Shown in pieces: positions 41,885 through 49,199 of a stretch of DNA of 64,000 bases. A program made the translations under genes and the position numbers. Under the pieces are notes generated by a model, which was given only the letters and a program-made list of their open reading frames with translations, was not told the DNA's origin and did not search any database. The DNA is from Oscillospiraceae bacterium (GTDB lineage Bacteria > Bacillota > Clostridia > Oscillospirales > Oscillospiraceae), in assembly GCA_902779945.1 (NCBI GenBank), contig CACZDN010000008.1:1-64000 (forward strand). Reading direction: 5' to 3'. The first letter of the stretch is position 1, and every line of letters begins with the position of its first letter.

Positions 41885-42112
41885 ATGATTTTTGAAAATG
41901 TCAGAGACGCCCTTGCCCAGCAGTTTGAGGTCGACCCGGAGACCATCACGCCGGACACCAGCCTGATCGACGATCTCGGCGCGGACTCCCTCGACGTGGT
42001 CGAGCTCATCATGTCCCTCGAGGATATGTACGGCATCTCCATCACCGACGAGGACGCGGCCCAGCTCTACACCGTGCGCCGCATCGTCGAGTATCTGGAA
42101 AAGCTACAGTAA
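41885..42112 (+). CDS. acpP: Acyl carrier protein
   Basis: 75 residues from the ATG at 41885 (GGAGGAGAAACAA). The phosphopantetheine attachment Ser is in LGADSLDVVEL. Sequence and acidic composition match the fatty-acid ACP. It is a lone gene here, not next to fab genes; it may be served by AcpS or by the Sfp-like enzyme at 35477. Confidence 0.95.
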   Translation: MIFENVRDALAQQFEVDPETITPDTSLIDDLGADSLDVVELIMSLEDMYGISITDEDAAQLYTVRRIVEYLEKLQ

Positions 42113-42121
42113 CCCCCCTAG

Positions 42122-42215
42122 GGCAACACCGCACAATCCGCCATTGGCGCCTCCCGGAAAAATCGTGCTCTGGTTTTTCTCGGAATTCGCTCTCGCCGAA
42201 TGATACGGTGCTGCC
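42122..42215 (+). repeat. Miniature inverted-repeat element, copy 8 (internal deletion)
   Basis: 94 bp, starting GGCAACACCGCACAATCCGCC and ending TACGGTGCTGCC. The middle 65 bp are lost. The flanking tetramers (CTAG and CCAA) do not match, so this copy is old or rearranged. Confidence 0.85.
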
Positions 42216-42217
42216 CC

Positions 42218-42255
42218 AATAAAAAAACGCTGCGAAAACGCAGCGTTTTTTTATT
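42218..42255. terminator. Two-way intrinsic terminator between acpP and the secreted protein
   Basis: AATAAAAAAACGCTGCG and CGCAGCGTTTTTTTATT form a perfect 17-bp stem around AAAA, giving a T-run on both strands for the converging genes. Confidence 0.93.
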
Positions 42256-42262
42256 GGAAAAA

Positions 42263-42874
42263 TCACATTTCCCAGGTGTAATTGTAGTAGGTGGTCCAGC
42301 CGCCCTCGGAGGTGTACTTGATCTCAAGGAACTCTGCATCGGGATAGTCCGCGCAGAAGTCGCCGAAGCCGACCTTGTCGTCAAACCAGATGTCGCCGAC
42401 CTTATAGCTCAGGTCATACCTGCCCGACGGAAGATAGAGCGTGAAGCTCTCACCCTCGCGGATGAAGACGCGGACCGTCTCCTTCGTGTCGCGATCGACG
42501 GCCTTCATCTCCACATTGCCGCTGCGCGCGGTCATGAGAAGCGTGTTCCCGCCCTCATACTTGAAGGTGCGCTCCAGCTCTCCGGTCTTCGGCAGCTTTT
42601 TGGCGCAGGCGTCGGTGATCTCGTCCCAGAGCGCCTCAAACTCGTCCTGCGCGTCAGGATAATCGTAATAGCCGTCGTAGCAGGCGAGGGCCGCGTCGTA
42701 CATCTTTCCCTGGTCCATGAGCTTTTTGACGTCCTGCAGGACGGCGGCGGAGTCCGCTGCCGCCGCTCTGGGCTTGAGGGAGGGTTTCGTGTCCGCAAAG
42801 GCCTGCGCGCCGCAGCACAGGCAGAGGGCGAGACACAGGCAGAGGGCAAGGATGCGCGTGATGTGTCTGTTCAT
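42263..42874 (-). CDS. Secreted protein of unknown function
   Basis: 203 residues with a signal peptide (about 1-27, cleavage near AQAFADT). A helical TPR-like stretch (residues ~40-95, LMDQGKMYDAALACYDGYYDYP) is followed by a beta-rich domain (GNTLLMTARSGNVEMKAV, FTLYLPSGRYDLSYKVG). Such short helix-plus-beta secreted proteins are frequent in Oscillospirales. It lies 82 bases after ccsA on the same strand and may belong to that unit, but no link to cytochromes is visible. Confidence 0.75.
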   Translation of the reverse strand: MNRHITRILALCLCLALCLCCGAQAFADTKPSLKPRAAAADSAAVLQDVKKLMDQGKMYDAALACYDGYYDYPDAQDEFEALWDEITDACAKKLPKTGELERTFKYEGGNTLLMTARSGNVEMKAVDRDTKETVRVFIREGESFTLYLPSGRYDLSYKVGDIWFDDKVGFGDFCADYPDAEFLEIKYTSEGGWTTYYNYTWEM

Positions 42875-42956
42875 ACTCTCTTTCTCCTTTCTGCAATATT
42901 CCGTATTTTGTCCGGCGTGCGCCGGATAAAATATTATCCCGGTGCGGGGGAAGGGT

Positions 42957-43745
42957 TCAGCCGTAGGTGTGCAGGCCGTGCATCAGGGTGTTGACCCCGG
43001 CGAAGGTGAAGAACACCACCGGCACCGCGATCACGAGGAACCACGCCATGGCCGTGCCGCGTTTTTTCATGCGCAGGCGCAGGTGCAGGTAGACCGCGTA
43101 GATGAGCCAGGTGATGAGCGCCCAGACCTCCTTGGGGTCCCAGGTCCAGAAGGCGGACCAGGCCTGCTCGGCCCAGATCGCCCCGGAGAGGAGGACCACC
43201 GTCAGAAACAGAAAGCCGAACGCGACCATGCGGTAGCTGAGATAGTCCATCTGCCCCAGCGCCCGCTCGTCCGCGCTCCCCTTCCGCACCGCGATCAGGT
43301 AGCGCAGGCTGATGCTGCCCGCGATGACAAAGGCGGAGTAGCTCAGAACCGCGGAGCCGATGTGCACCCCGAACCAGGCGCTGCGCAACGCGGGCATGAG
43401 ATCGTGGATCTCCATGGGCTGGAGCGCGGCATAGACCATCACCAGCAGCACCGCCGGCATCGCGGCCACCGTGAGCCAGTCCGTCCTGAGCCGTGCGCGC
43501 ATCACGACCAGCATCAGCGCCACGCCCCAGGCAAAGGCGTTGGCAAACTCAAACTGATTCGAAAGCGGCAGCCGCTTCGCCGCAACGCCGCGCACGATGA
43601 GAAAGAGCGTGTGCAGCGCGAAGGCCCCGAGAAACACATACCAGGCCGCGCCGAGGAGCTTATCCCGCTTGAAGGCCGTGCCGCTGAACTGCAGAATAAC
43701 GGCGACGGCGTAAACCGCAAAGGCCGCAAAAAACAGTGCTTTCAT
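42957..43745 (-). CDS. ccsA: Cytochrome c assembly protein CcsA/ResC
   Basis: 262 residues, about eight membrane helices. The Trp-rich haem-handling motif reads WSAFWTWDPKEVWALITW, and conserved His residues lie in FGVHIGSAVLSYSAF and in the last loop (NTLMHGLHTYG). With ResB it forms System II synthase, which exports haem and joins it to CxxCH proteins outside the membrane. It follows resB and the nrfA fusion on the same strand, which explains its job here. Confidence 0.92.
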   Translation of the reverse strand: MKALFFAAFAVYAVAVILQFSGTAFKRDKLLGAAWYVFLGAFALHTLFLIVRGVAAKRLPLSNQFEFANAFAWGVALMLVVMRARLRTDWLTVAAMPAVLLVMVYAALQPMEIHDLMPALRSAWFGVHIGSAVLSYSAFVIAGSISLRYLIAVRKGSADERALGQMDYLSYRMVAFGFLFLTVVLLSGAIWAEQAWSAFWTWDPKEVWALITWLIYAVYLHLRLRMKKRGTAMAWFLVIAVPVVFFTFAGVNTLMHGLHTYG

Positions 43746-43802
43746 ACCCTATCCCCTCACAATTTCAATCTGTCCCCAAAGGGGACACCTTCACTCCACG
43801 CT

Positions 43803-45050
43803 TCACTCTTCACGCGATACTTCATATTCCCTCAGCTCCTCGCCGAGCTCGACGCGCATGTGCTCCGGCTTCGGGCCCGCTACCGCGTAGCCCTCGGCAT
43901 CGAGCTTCACGACCACCGGCTCACAGAAGAAGGTGATGAAAAGCCCCGCGATCATCAGCGTGAAGGCAGCAACCAGAAGGGCGTTGCACAGCGGCGAGAC
44001 GTGCTTGACGCGGATGCCGGGGTACTCCACCGGCGCGTTGAAGCGAAAACGCAGGCCCATCACCGTGAGCTCGTCCCCGGGTACGGCCAGCGTCGGCGTG
44101 AAGACCCCGTCGGAGATCACCTGCACCTGGTAGATGGGGTTGGGATAGCTGCCCTCGGTGACAGTGATGAGCGTCACATCGCCGCCGGGGCCGCGAAGGT
44201 AGTCGGGGTAGAGCGTGTCGTAGAAGATGCCGTTCACGCCGTCCGCGGAGAGATAGGTCTGCTCGGTCAGAAGAAAGTCGTCCGAGCCGCCGGTCTCCTC
44301 GTTCGTCACCGTGACGGAGCCCGCCGTGCCGAAGGTCTGCTGAAAGAGCTTGTACGCTCCGAAGGAGAAGGGGTGGTTGACCTTGAGCTCGGCGATCCCG
44401 CTGCGGCGGCCGTCGGGGAGGGTGACCTGCACGCGGCTCCGGTAATCGAGGCGGCCCGTCTCGTCCGCGATGTGGAAGTCGTGGACATGGATCTCCGTCC
44501 CGTCCTCCATGAAGATGGACTCGCCCGGCATACAATCGCGGTCCGTCACCGTCGGCGTGTAGAGGGCGAGGGCCCCGAAGACCACCGTCAGCAGGATGGA
44601 CAGGTGCGTGATGAAGGTCCCGTAGCGGCCGAAGCCGTGCCTGCGGTAGACCTCGACGCCGCCCGCGGTCTCGCGGCTGCAGCGCAGGTCCGTGAGCCGG
44701 GCGCGCAGCTTCTCCACGCCCTCGGGCGTGAGAAGGACGGTATCGGGCAGCGAGGCCGCGCGCTCCGCCTCGCCCCCTGACGCGCGGACGACGGTGCGGA
44801 TGCGCAGCAGGGAACAGAGGCTGAGATTGAGGCACAGCAGCACAAGAAGCGCGATGAAGTACCAGCTCTCAAACACGCGGTGGAGCCGCAGGAGCAATAT
44901 CGCGCCGTGGAAGGACGGGTAGCTCCGGGCGTACCATGCGATCTCGCGGCCCTGGGGGATCACGGTGCCCGCCACGGAGCAGGCGGCGATCAGCGCCAGC
45001 AGGAGAATGCCGAAGCGCATGGAGCGCAGAAAGGCAAAGACTTTTTTCAT
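43803..45050 (-). CDS. resB: Cytochrome c assembly protein ResB
   Basis: 415 residues from the ATG at 45050 (AAAGGGGAAATACCC). Three N-terminal membrane helices (SMRFGILLLALIAACSVAG; FIALLVLLCLNLSLCSLL; LTVVFGALALY), a large outer domain, and a fourth helix near 375-397 match ResB/CcsB. HLSIL near residue 165 and GTVIPQG are family marks. It works with CcsA. Located between ccsA and nrfA. Confidence 0.92.
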   Translation of the reverse strand: MKKVFAFLRSMRFGILLLALIAACSVAGTVIPQGREIAWYARSYPSFHGAILLLRLHRVFESWYFIALLVLLCLNLSLCSLLRIRTVVRASGGEAERAASLPDTVLLTPEGVEKLRARLTDLRCSRETAGGVEVYRRHGFGRYGTFITHLSILLTVVFGALALYTPTVTDRDCMPGESIFMEDGTEIHVHDFHIADETGRLDYRSRVQVTLPDGRRSGIAELKVNHPFSFGAYKLFQQTFGTAGSVTVTNEETGGSDDFLLTEQTYLSADGVNGIFYDTLYPDYLRGPGGDVTLITVTEGSYPNPIYQVQVISDGVFTPTLAVPGDELTVMGLRFRFNAPVEYPGIRVKHVSPLCNALLVAAFTLMIAGLFITFFCEPVVVKLDAEGYAVAGPKPEHMRVELGEELREYEVSREE

Positions 45051-45156
45051 GGGTATTTCCCCTTTATAGGGGCTGTGAAAAAAACATGTTATATGGTTTT
45101 CCCTGCAGGGGCGGCTATTAGCCGCCCGGCAGAAAGCCAAATGATTTATTGGCAAA

Positions 45157-45202
45157 GTTGGGTAAATTCGTAGCAATTTTGCGAATTTACCCAACCTTTT
45201 TT
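45157..45202 (+). terminator. Strong hairpin between nrfA and resB
   Basis: GTTGGGTAAATTCG and CGAATTTACCCAAC form a 14-bp stem, followed on the plus strand by CTTTTTTG. The flanking genes are on the minus strand, so its T-run points the wrong way for them; it may instead be part of a repeat. Two GGCGGCT/AGCCGCC palindromes (45108-45127 and 45227-45245) frame it, and the same AGCCGCCCCTACGG appears at 58707. Confidence 0.4.
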
Positions 45203-45293
45203 GCAATCTAAATTGGTTCACGGCAAGGGCGGCTGACAGCCGCCCCTACGGCTTGACCGGTCTTTTTTCGCAGCCCCTGTGCTATGGTTCCGT

Positions 45294-46664
45294 TCAGCGG
45301 GTGAGCGCGAGGAGGAGCCCGGTCGCCTCGGCGCAGAGCGCGTCGGCCCGGTCGAGGCAGTCATAGGTGAGGGCCGGGTTGTGCGCGCCCTCGGCGTTCT
45401 CCACAAAGACGAAGTCCCAGTAGAACTGGCTGTCGCGGGCGAGCTGGCGGATCCGGGCAAGCTGCTCGTCGGTGTACGCGCCGCTCTCCACCGCCTGGGC
45501 CAGCAGCTCCGTGAGATACTCGAGCTCGTAGCCGACTTCATAGGTGCGGGTCTCCACCTTCTGCTGCAGGGCCTTCACCTCGCTTCTGAGGTCCGCGTGG
45601 CAGAGGGAGCAGCTGTTGTCCAGAAGCTCCTGATTGTCCAGCGGGCTGATCAGATTGTGGCTGTGGTAGGTCGTGCCGTCCGCCGCGGTCGCGGTGGGCA
45701 TGTGGCAGTCCGCGCAGGTGAAGGTGCCGGCGTGGGGGCTGCCCGCGCCGAGGAAGGTCTCAAACTCGGGGTGCTGGACCTTGATCTGTCTGACGCCGGT
45801 GCGGGGGTTGGTCCAGTCGGCAAAGGGTTCGCCGTTCGGGAAATTCGCGCCGTCGTTGAAGAAGGCCAGCATGGTCTCGGGCGCCATGCTCTCCAGACTG
45901 TTGTGGGCGATGGTGGTGGCCTTCGTGTCGGGGGCGAAGTAATACTCGTTGTGGCACTGGCCGCAGGCGAGATTCGCCGGGGCGATCCTGTCAAAGTCGT
46001 CGCCCACCGCGTCGATCCAGTAGGTATGGGTCACGGTGATGGGGCCGGGGGTATTGGCGTGGCAGGTGTAGCAGGAGATACCCTCGGTGATCTGGGCCTG
46101 CACCTCGGTCCAGTCCTTCTGGTAGGCGCTGATGCCCTCCTCGTTCACCATGTTGGTGAAGTCGGGGGTCTTGCAGGTCCAGCAGTTTGCCAGCGGGTGC
46201 GGACGGCCGGTGGCCTCGATGTCCTGCACGTCGTAGTAGTGGCCGCGGGCCGCCTTGTAATCCTTGGCGAAGCCGTAGCCCTCATACAGGCCGCGGAGCA
46301 TGGGGTAGATTTCAAGGTAATCCTCGGCCTCGCTGCTCTCCTTTGTCATCATGAAGCTCTCGTACTGGTCGGGGAACTGCTCCTTCCAGTCGGCCGCGTG
46401 CATCACGGTGACGCCGGACATGGTCTGCACCTTCATCGCACCGCTTCCCGCAGCAGCGGGCTCGGCGGGAGCGGCGGCAGCAACGGCGGCGCCCTGATAG
46501 GAGGCGGGGTCAAAGCCCATGGCGGTCAGCGCCTCGGAGACGGCGGCCTTGATGGCGTCGCTCGAGACGGTCGCGCCGGTGACGCCGTCGACCTCGAGGG
46601 AGTTTGCCTCGACGATGGCGGCGGGGAGCTTTTCGACGGTTGACCTCGTAGATGGTGTTCGCAT
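45294..46664 (-). CDS. nrfA: Ammonia-forming cytochrome c nitrite reductase (3' part of a split gene)
   Basis: 456 residues in this frame. Five haem sites: CWTCK (the catalytic Lys-ligated haem unique to NrfA), CYTCH, CGQCH, CADCH and CSLCH. QCHNEYYF supplies the active-site Tyr and QHPEFETF the active-site His. NrfA reduces nitrite to ammonium outside the membrane using six electrons. The first ~45 residues are the end of an FMN-binding domain with TGATVSSDAI. The true start is in another frame: the FMN-binding gene ending at 46510 reads into this one, and one domain is broken near 46636-46648. It has no signal peptide of its own, so it needs that upstream part for export. Confidence 0.85.
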   Translation of the reverse strand: MRTPSTRSTVEKLPAAIVEANSLEVDGVTGATVSSDAIKAAVSEALTAMGFDPASYQGAAVAAAAPAEPAAAGSGAMKVQTMSGVTVMHAADWKEQFPDQYESFMMTKESSEAEDYLEIYPMLRGLYEGYGFAKDYKAARGHYYDVQDIEATGRPHPLANCWTCKTPDFTNMVNEEGISAYQKDWTEVQAQITEGISCYTCHANTPGPITVTHTYWIDAVGDDFDRIAPANLACGQCHNEYYFAPDTKATTIAHNSLESMAPETMLAFFNDGANFPNGEPFADWTNPRTGVRQIKVQHPEFETFLGAGSPHAGTFTCADCHMPTATAADGTTYHSHNLISPLDNQELLDNSCSLCHADLRSEVKALQQKVETRTYEVGYELEYLTELLAQAVESGAYTDEQLARIRQLARDSQFYWDFVFVENAEGAHNPALTYDCLDRADALCAEATGLLLALTR

Positions 46665-47217
46665 CGGCTTTGACCTCGACGACGATTTTGCCGTCGATAC
46701 CGGTGCCGGAGCCCTGCGCGGTCTGCGCACCGCCCGCGGGAGCGGCGGCAGCGGGCGTCGGCTGCGGGGTCGGCTCCGGCGTCGGGGCGGGCGTGGGCTC
46801 CACATAGCCGAAGTCCGCCGGATTGTAGCCGGCTTCGCTGAGCGCCGCGCAGACGGCGGCCTTGATGGCGTCGCTCGTCACGGTGGCGCTGGCAACGCTG
46901 TCAACCGCGACGGAGTTGGCCCCGACGATGGCGGCGGGAAGCTGCTCCACCGCGAGGGAGCCGATGCCCGGGGTCTCATTCTGATCGAGAATCTTGACGG
47001 AATAGATATTGCTCTTGTCGGCGGTGACCTCCACGACCACGTCGCCGACTTTGCCCGCGCCGGTGCCCGTGACGGTGACGGCGTCGCGCGAGGCCATACG
47101 CATACCGGGATCGGGGAGCCTGCCGCTCACGGCAATGTTGATCACCAGAACGACGAGAAGCGCCGCGATCAGCAGCATGTCGAACTTGCTGAATTTACTC
47201 TCCAGATTGCGTTTCAT
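46510..47217 (-). CDS. Membrane-anchored FMN-binding domain protein (5' part of the split nrfA fusion)
   Basis: Starts at the ATG at 47217 after GGAGGAAATGCA. One membrane helix (about 14-32), an FMN-binding domain (about 47-122) with NETPGIG and a flavin-attachment-like SATVTSDAIKAAV, a Pro-rich linker (EPTPAPTPEPTPQPTP) and a second FMN-binding domain that reads normally to ADANTIYEV, then shifts into a basic nonsense tail before stopping. The matching continuation (VEKLPAAIVEANSLEV) is in the nrfA frame. Compared with domain one, domain two lacks about 14 residues around ETPGIG. These domains carry covalent FMN in RnfG/NqrC-type proteins. Confidence 0.82.
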   Translation of the reverse strand: MKRNLESKFSKFDMLLIAALLVVLVINIAVSGRLPDPGMRMASRDAVTVTGTGAGKVGDVVVEVTADKSNIYSVKILDQNETPGIGSLAVEQLPAAIVGANSVAVDSVASATVTSDAIKAAVCAALSEAGYNPADFGYVEPTPAPTPEPTPQPTPAAAAPAGGAQTAQGSGTGIDGKIVVEVKADANTIYEVNRRKAPRRHRRGKLPRGRRRHRRDRLERRHQGRRLRGADRHGL

Positions 47218-47363
47218 TGCATTTCCTCCAGAAAGGTGATGGCAGGGGAAGTATACATAAATTGTACAGGAAAACGCCGCGCTTTGCAAGAGCAAATGTG
47301 CATTTTTGTCAAAGCAAAAAAGATCTTTTCGGAACGATAAGCAGCAAAAGTAAAAATGAAAAA

Positions 47364-47611
47364 GCCCCCCTTGCCTAAAGGGGGGTGCCCCAGTGCGCAC
47401 ACTGGGGCGGGGGGATTTGGTGACGAACAGCGAGGAAAAGAATGGAATCCCCCAGTCATGCATCGCTGCGCTCGCATGACAGCCCCCTTTAGGCAAGGGG
47501 GCCGAATCCCCCACCTGCTTCGCGGGAGCCCCCTTCAGGCAAGGGGGCCGAATCCCCAGTCACAGCCTCGCGGGGGATCGGCCATGCCGGCCCCCTTCAG
47601 GCAAGGGGGCC
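47364..47611. repeat. Cluster of CCCCCTT-x-AAGGGGG palindromes, family C
   Basis: At least four copies of GCCCCCTT(C/T)AGGCAAGGGGGC or its TTGCCTAAAGGGGG variant, joined by CGAATCCCCCACCTGCTTCGCGGGA-like links split here as CGAATCCCC and GCTTCGCGGGA. This fills most of the 412-base gap (47218-47629) between the nrfA fusion and tadA. The rest is the short AT-rich nrfA upstream region. Confidence 0.75.
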
Positions 47612-47629
47612 GAATCACCAGGCCGGGGG

Positions 47630-48076
47630 TCAGCGCTTCTCTTCAAAAAAACCGCGCAGCAGAGCGGCGCACTCCTCGCGGCGCACGCCGGGGTAGACCG
47701 CCGGTCGGTGGCCGAAGCGCTCGGAAAACAGGTCGATGACGCTGCCGCAGGAGCCGGACAGGCTCTCCCGCGCGCCGAAGATCACGGTGGGCACGCGCGC
47801 GTTGATGATGGCCCCGGCGCACATGGGGCAGGGCTCCAGCGTGACGCAGAGCGCGCAGCCCTCGAGCCGCCAGCCGCCGAGTGCTCTGCACGCCTCGCGT
47901 ATCGCCTCGAGTTCCGCGTGGGCTGTGGCGTCGCCCGTCTCCTCGCGCCGGTTGCGGCCGCGGCCGATCACATTCCCCTCCGGGTCCAGAACGACGCAGC
48001 CGACCGGCACCTCGCCGTGCTCGTATGCCTCCCGCGCGAGGGCGAGGGCGAGGGCCATGCTCTCCTCCCGGGTCAT
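47630..48076 (-). CDS. tadA: tRNA-specific adenosine deaminase
   Basis: 148 residues, standard length. Zinc and catalytic residues are in TAHAELEAI (His, Glu) and LEPCPMCAGAI (two Cys). TadA converts A34 to inosine in tRNA-Arg(ACG). NRREETGDATAHAE and FGARESLSGSCGS are typical loops. The N-terminus of the stop-side region overlaps the end of the family C repeat cluster. Confidence 0.95.
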   Translation of the reverse strand: MTREESMALALALAREAYEHGEVPVGCVVLDPEGNVIGRGRNRREETGDATAHAELEAIREACRALGGWRLEGCALCVTLEPCPMCAGAIINARVPTVIFGARESLSGSCGSVIDLFSERFGHRPAVYPGVRREECAALLRGFFEEKR

Positions 48077-48099
48077 CCATGCACCTCCCTTTCAAAGCG

Positions 48100-48173
48100 G
48101 TCATCCCGGGCGGAGGCAAAGGACCTTTCCGCGTATACCGGGGGAAAGGTCCTTCGCTTTGCGCGGGATGACG
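48100..48173. repeat. GTCATYCTGAG palindromic repeat, family B, copy 6
   Basis: GTCATCCCGGGCGGAGGCAA...CTTCGCTTTGCGCGGGATGAC, with a CCTTTCCGC/GGGGAAAGG inner stem, between the sugar-binding protein and tadA. Confidence 0.75.
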
Positions 48174-48215
48174 CACAATTTCGTCGGATGATTTTTCAAG
48201 CGGCAGCGCTCAGGA

Positions 48216-49199
48216 TCAATACTCCCGCGCGGCCAGAAACGCCGGCGTCAGATCGTCGGCATCGTAGACCGATTCCAGCACGTAATTGAGCTTGCCGGGG
48301 GTCTTGCCCTCCTCCATCTGGCGGATCAGCGCGGCCACGCGCGGGCCGTGGAGGGGGTTGCACTCGGCGCAGGCGTCGATCTTCCCGTCCATGCACAGCT
48401 GCAGCGCCTCGCGCACAGCGTCGAAGGAGAGGATGGTCACGTCCCCGCCGGGGCCGTAGCTGATGCCCGCCTCGTCCAGCGCCCGCATTGCGCCGAAGCT
48501 CATGTTGTCGTTCTCGCTGTAGATGACCTGGATGTCCCGGTCCTCCCGGAGATAGTCGCGCACGAGCTCATAGCTCTTGGCCTCGGTGAACTCGCCGGGC
48601 AGGACGGCGGCGACGCTCCAGTTCGGATGCGTGCGCACGGCGTTTTCGAGGGCCTTCGTGCGGCCGAGCTGCGCGCTCGAGCCGTCGGTGCCCCGGATGT
48701 GCAGGATGCGCAGGGGCTCAGACGCACGGCCCCGGCTCTCGAGCGTCTCCTCCAGCCAGCGCAGGACCTGCTCGCCCTCCGCCTGGAAGTCGGAGCCGAC
48801 CCAGCAGACATAGAGATCCCGGTCCTCCGCCGCGATCTGCCTGTCCACCAGGATGACGGGGATGCCCGCCGCCTGGACCTCGCGCAGCACGTCCTCCCAG
48901 CCGGCCTCCGCGATGGGGGCCAGGACGAGGTAGTCCACGCCCTGCTGGATGAAGTTGCGGATGGCGACGAACTGATTCTCCTGGCGCTGCTTGGCGTTGT
49001 CGAAGAGAAGCTCAAAGCCGTTTTCCTCGCACAGCGCGCCGATCATGGAGACGGTGTTCGCCACGCGCCAGTCCGACTCCGCCCCGACCTGGGAGAAGCC
49101 CACGCGGATGAGCTTTTCCTCCGCCGCCGGGACCGCCTGCCGGGCGCAGCCTGACAGCAGCAGCGCCGCCAGCAGCAGAAGGGCGATCGTTTTTCTCAT
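48216..49199 (-). CDS. Sugar-binding lipoprotein (periplasmic-binding-protein type 1 fold)
   Basis: 327 residues. Lipobox LLSGC near residue 18. The type I binding fold is clear (RVGFSQVGAESDWRVANT; LVLAPIAEAGWEDVL; IPVILVDRQI; YSENDNMSFGAMRALDEAG), closest in pattern to ribose/galactofuranose binding proteins such as YtfQ. No permease or ATPase gene is in the unit. It overlaps the histidine kinase gene by four bases, so it more likely presents a sugar to the sensor than to a transporter. Confidence 0.88.
   Translation of the reverse strand: MRKTIALLLLAALLLSGCARQAVPAAEEKLIRVGFSQVGAESDWRVANTVSMIGALCEENGFELLFDNAKQRQENQFVAIRNFIQQGVDYLVLAPIAEAGWEDVLREVQAAGIPVILVDRQIAAEDRDLYVCWVGSDFQAEGEQVLRWLEETLESRGRASEPLRILHIRGTDGSSAQLGRTKALENAVRTHPNWSVAAVLPGEFTEAKSYELVRDYLREDRDIQVIYSENDNMSFGAMRALDEAGISYGPGGDVTILSFDAVREALQLCMDGKIDACAECNPLHGPRVAALIRQMEEGKTPGKLNYVLESVYDADDLTPAFLAAREY

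Noticed and set aside
46510-46664. Programmed frameshift joining the FMN-binding and NrfA frames
   Set aside because: No slippery sequence or stimulating structure is evident, and about 14 conserved residues are also missing at the junction, which points to deletion or a sequence error.
47364-47611. CRISPR array
   Set aside because: The repeats are self-complementary hairpins with short, similar links instead of unique ~30-base spacers, and no cas gene is present.
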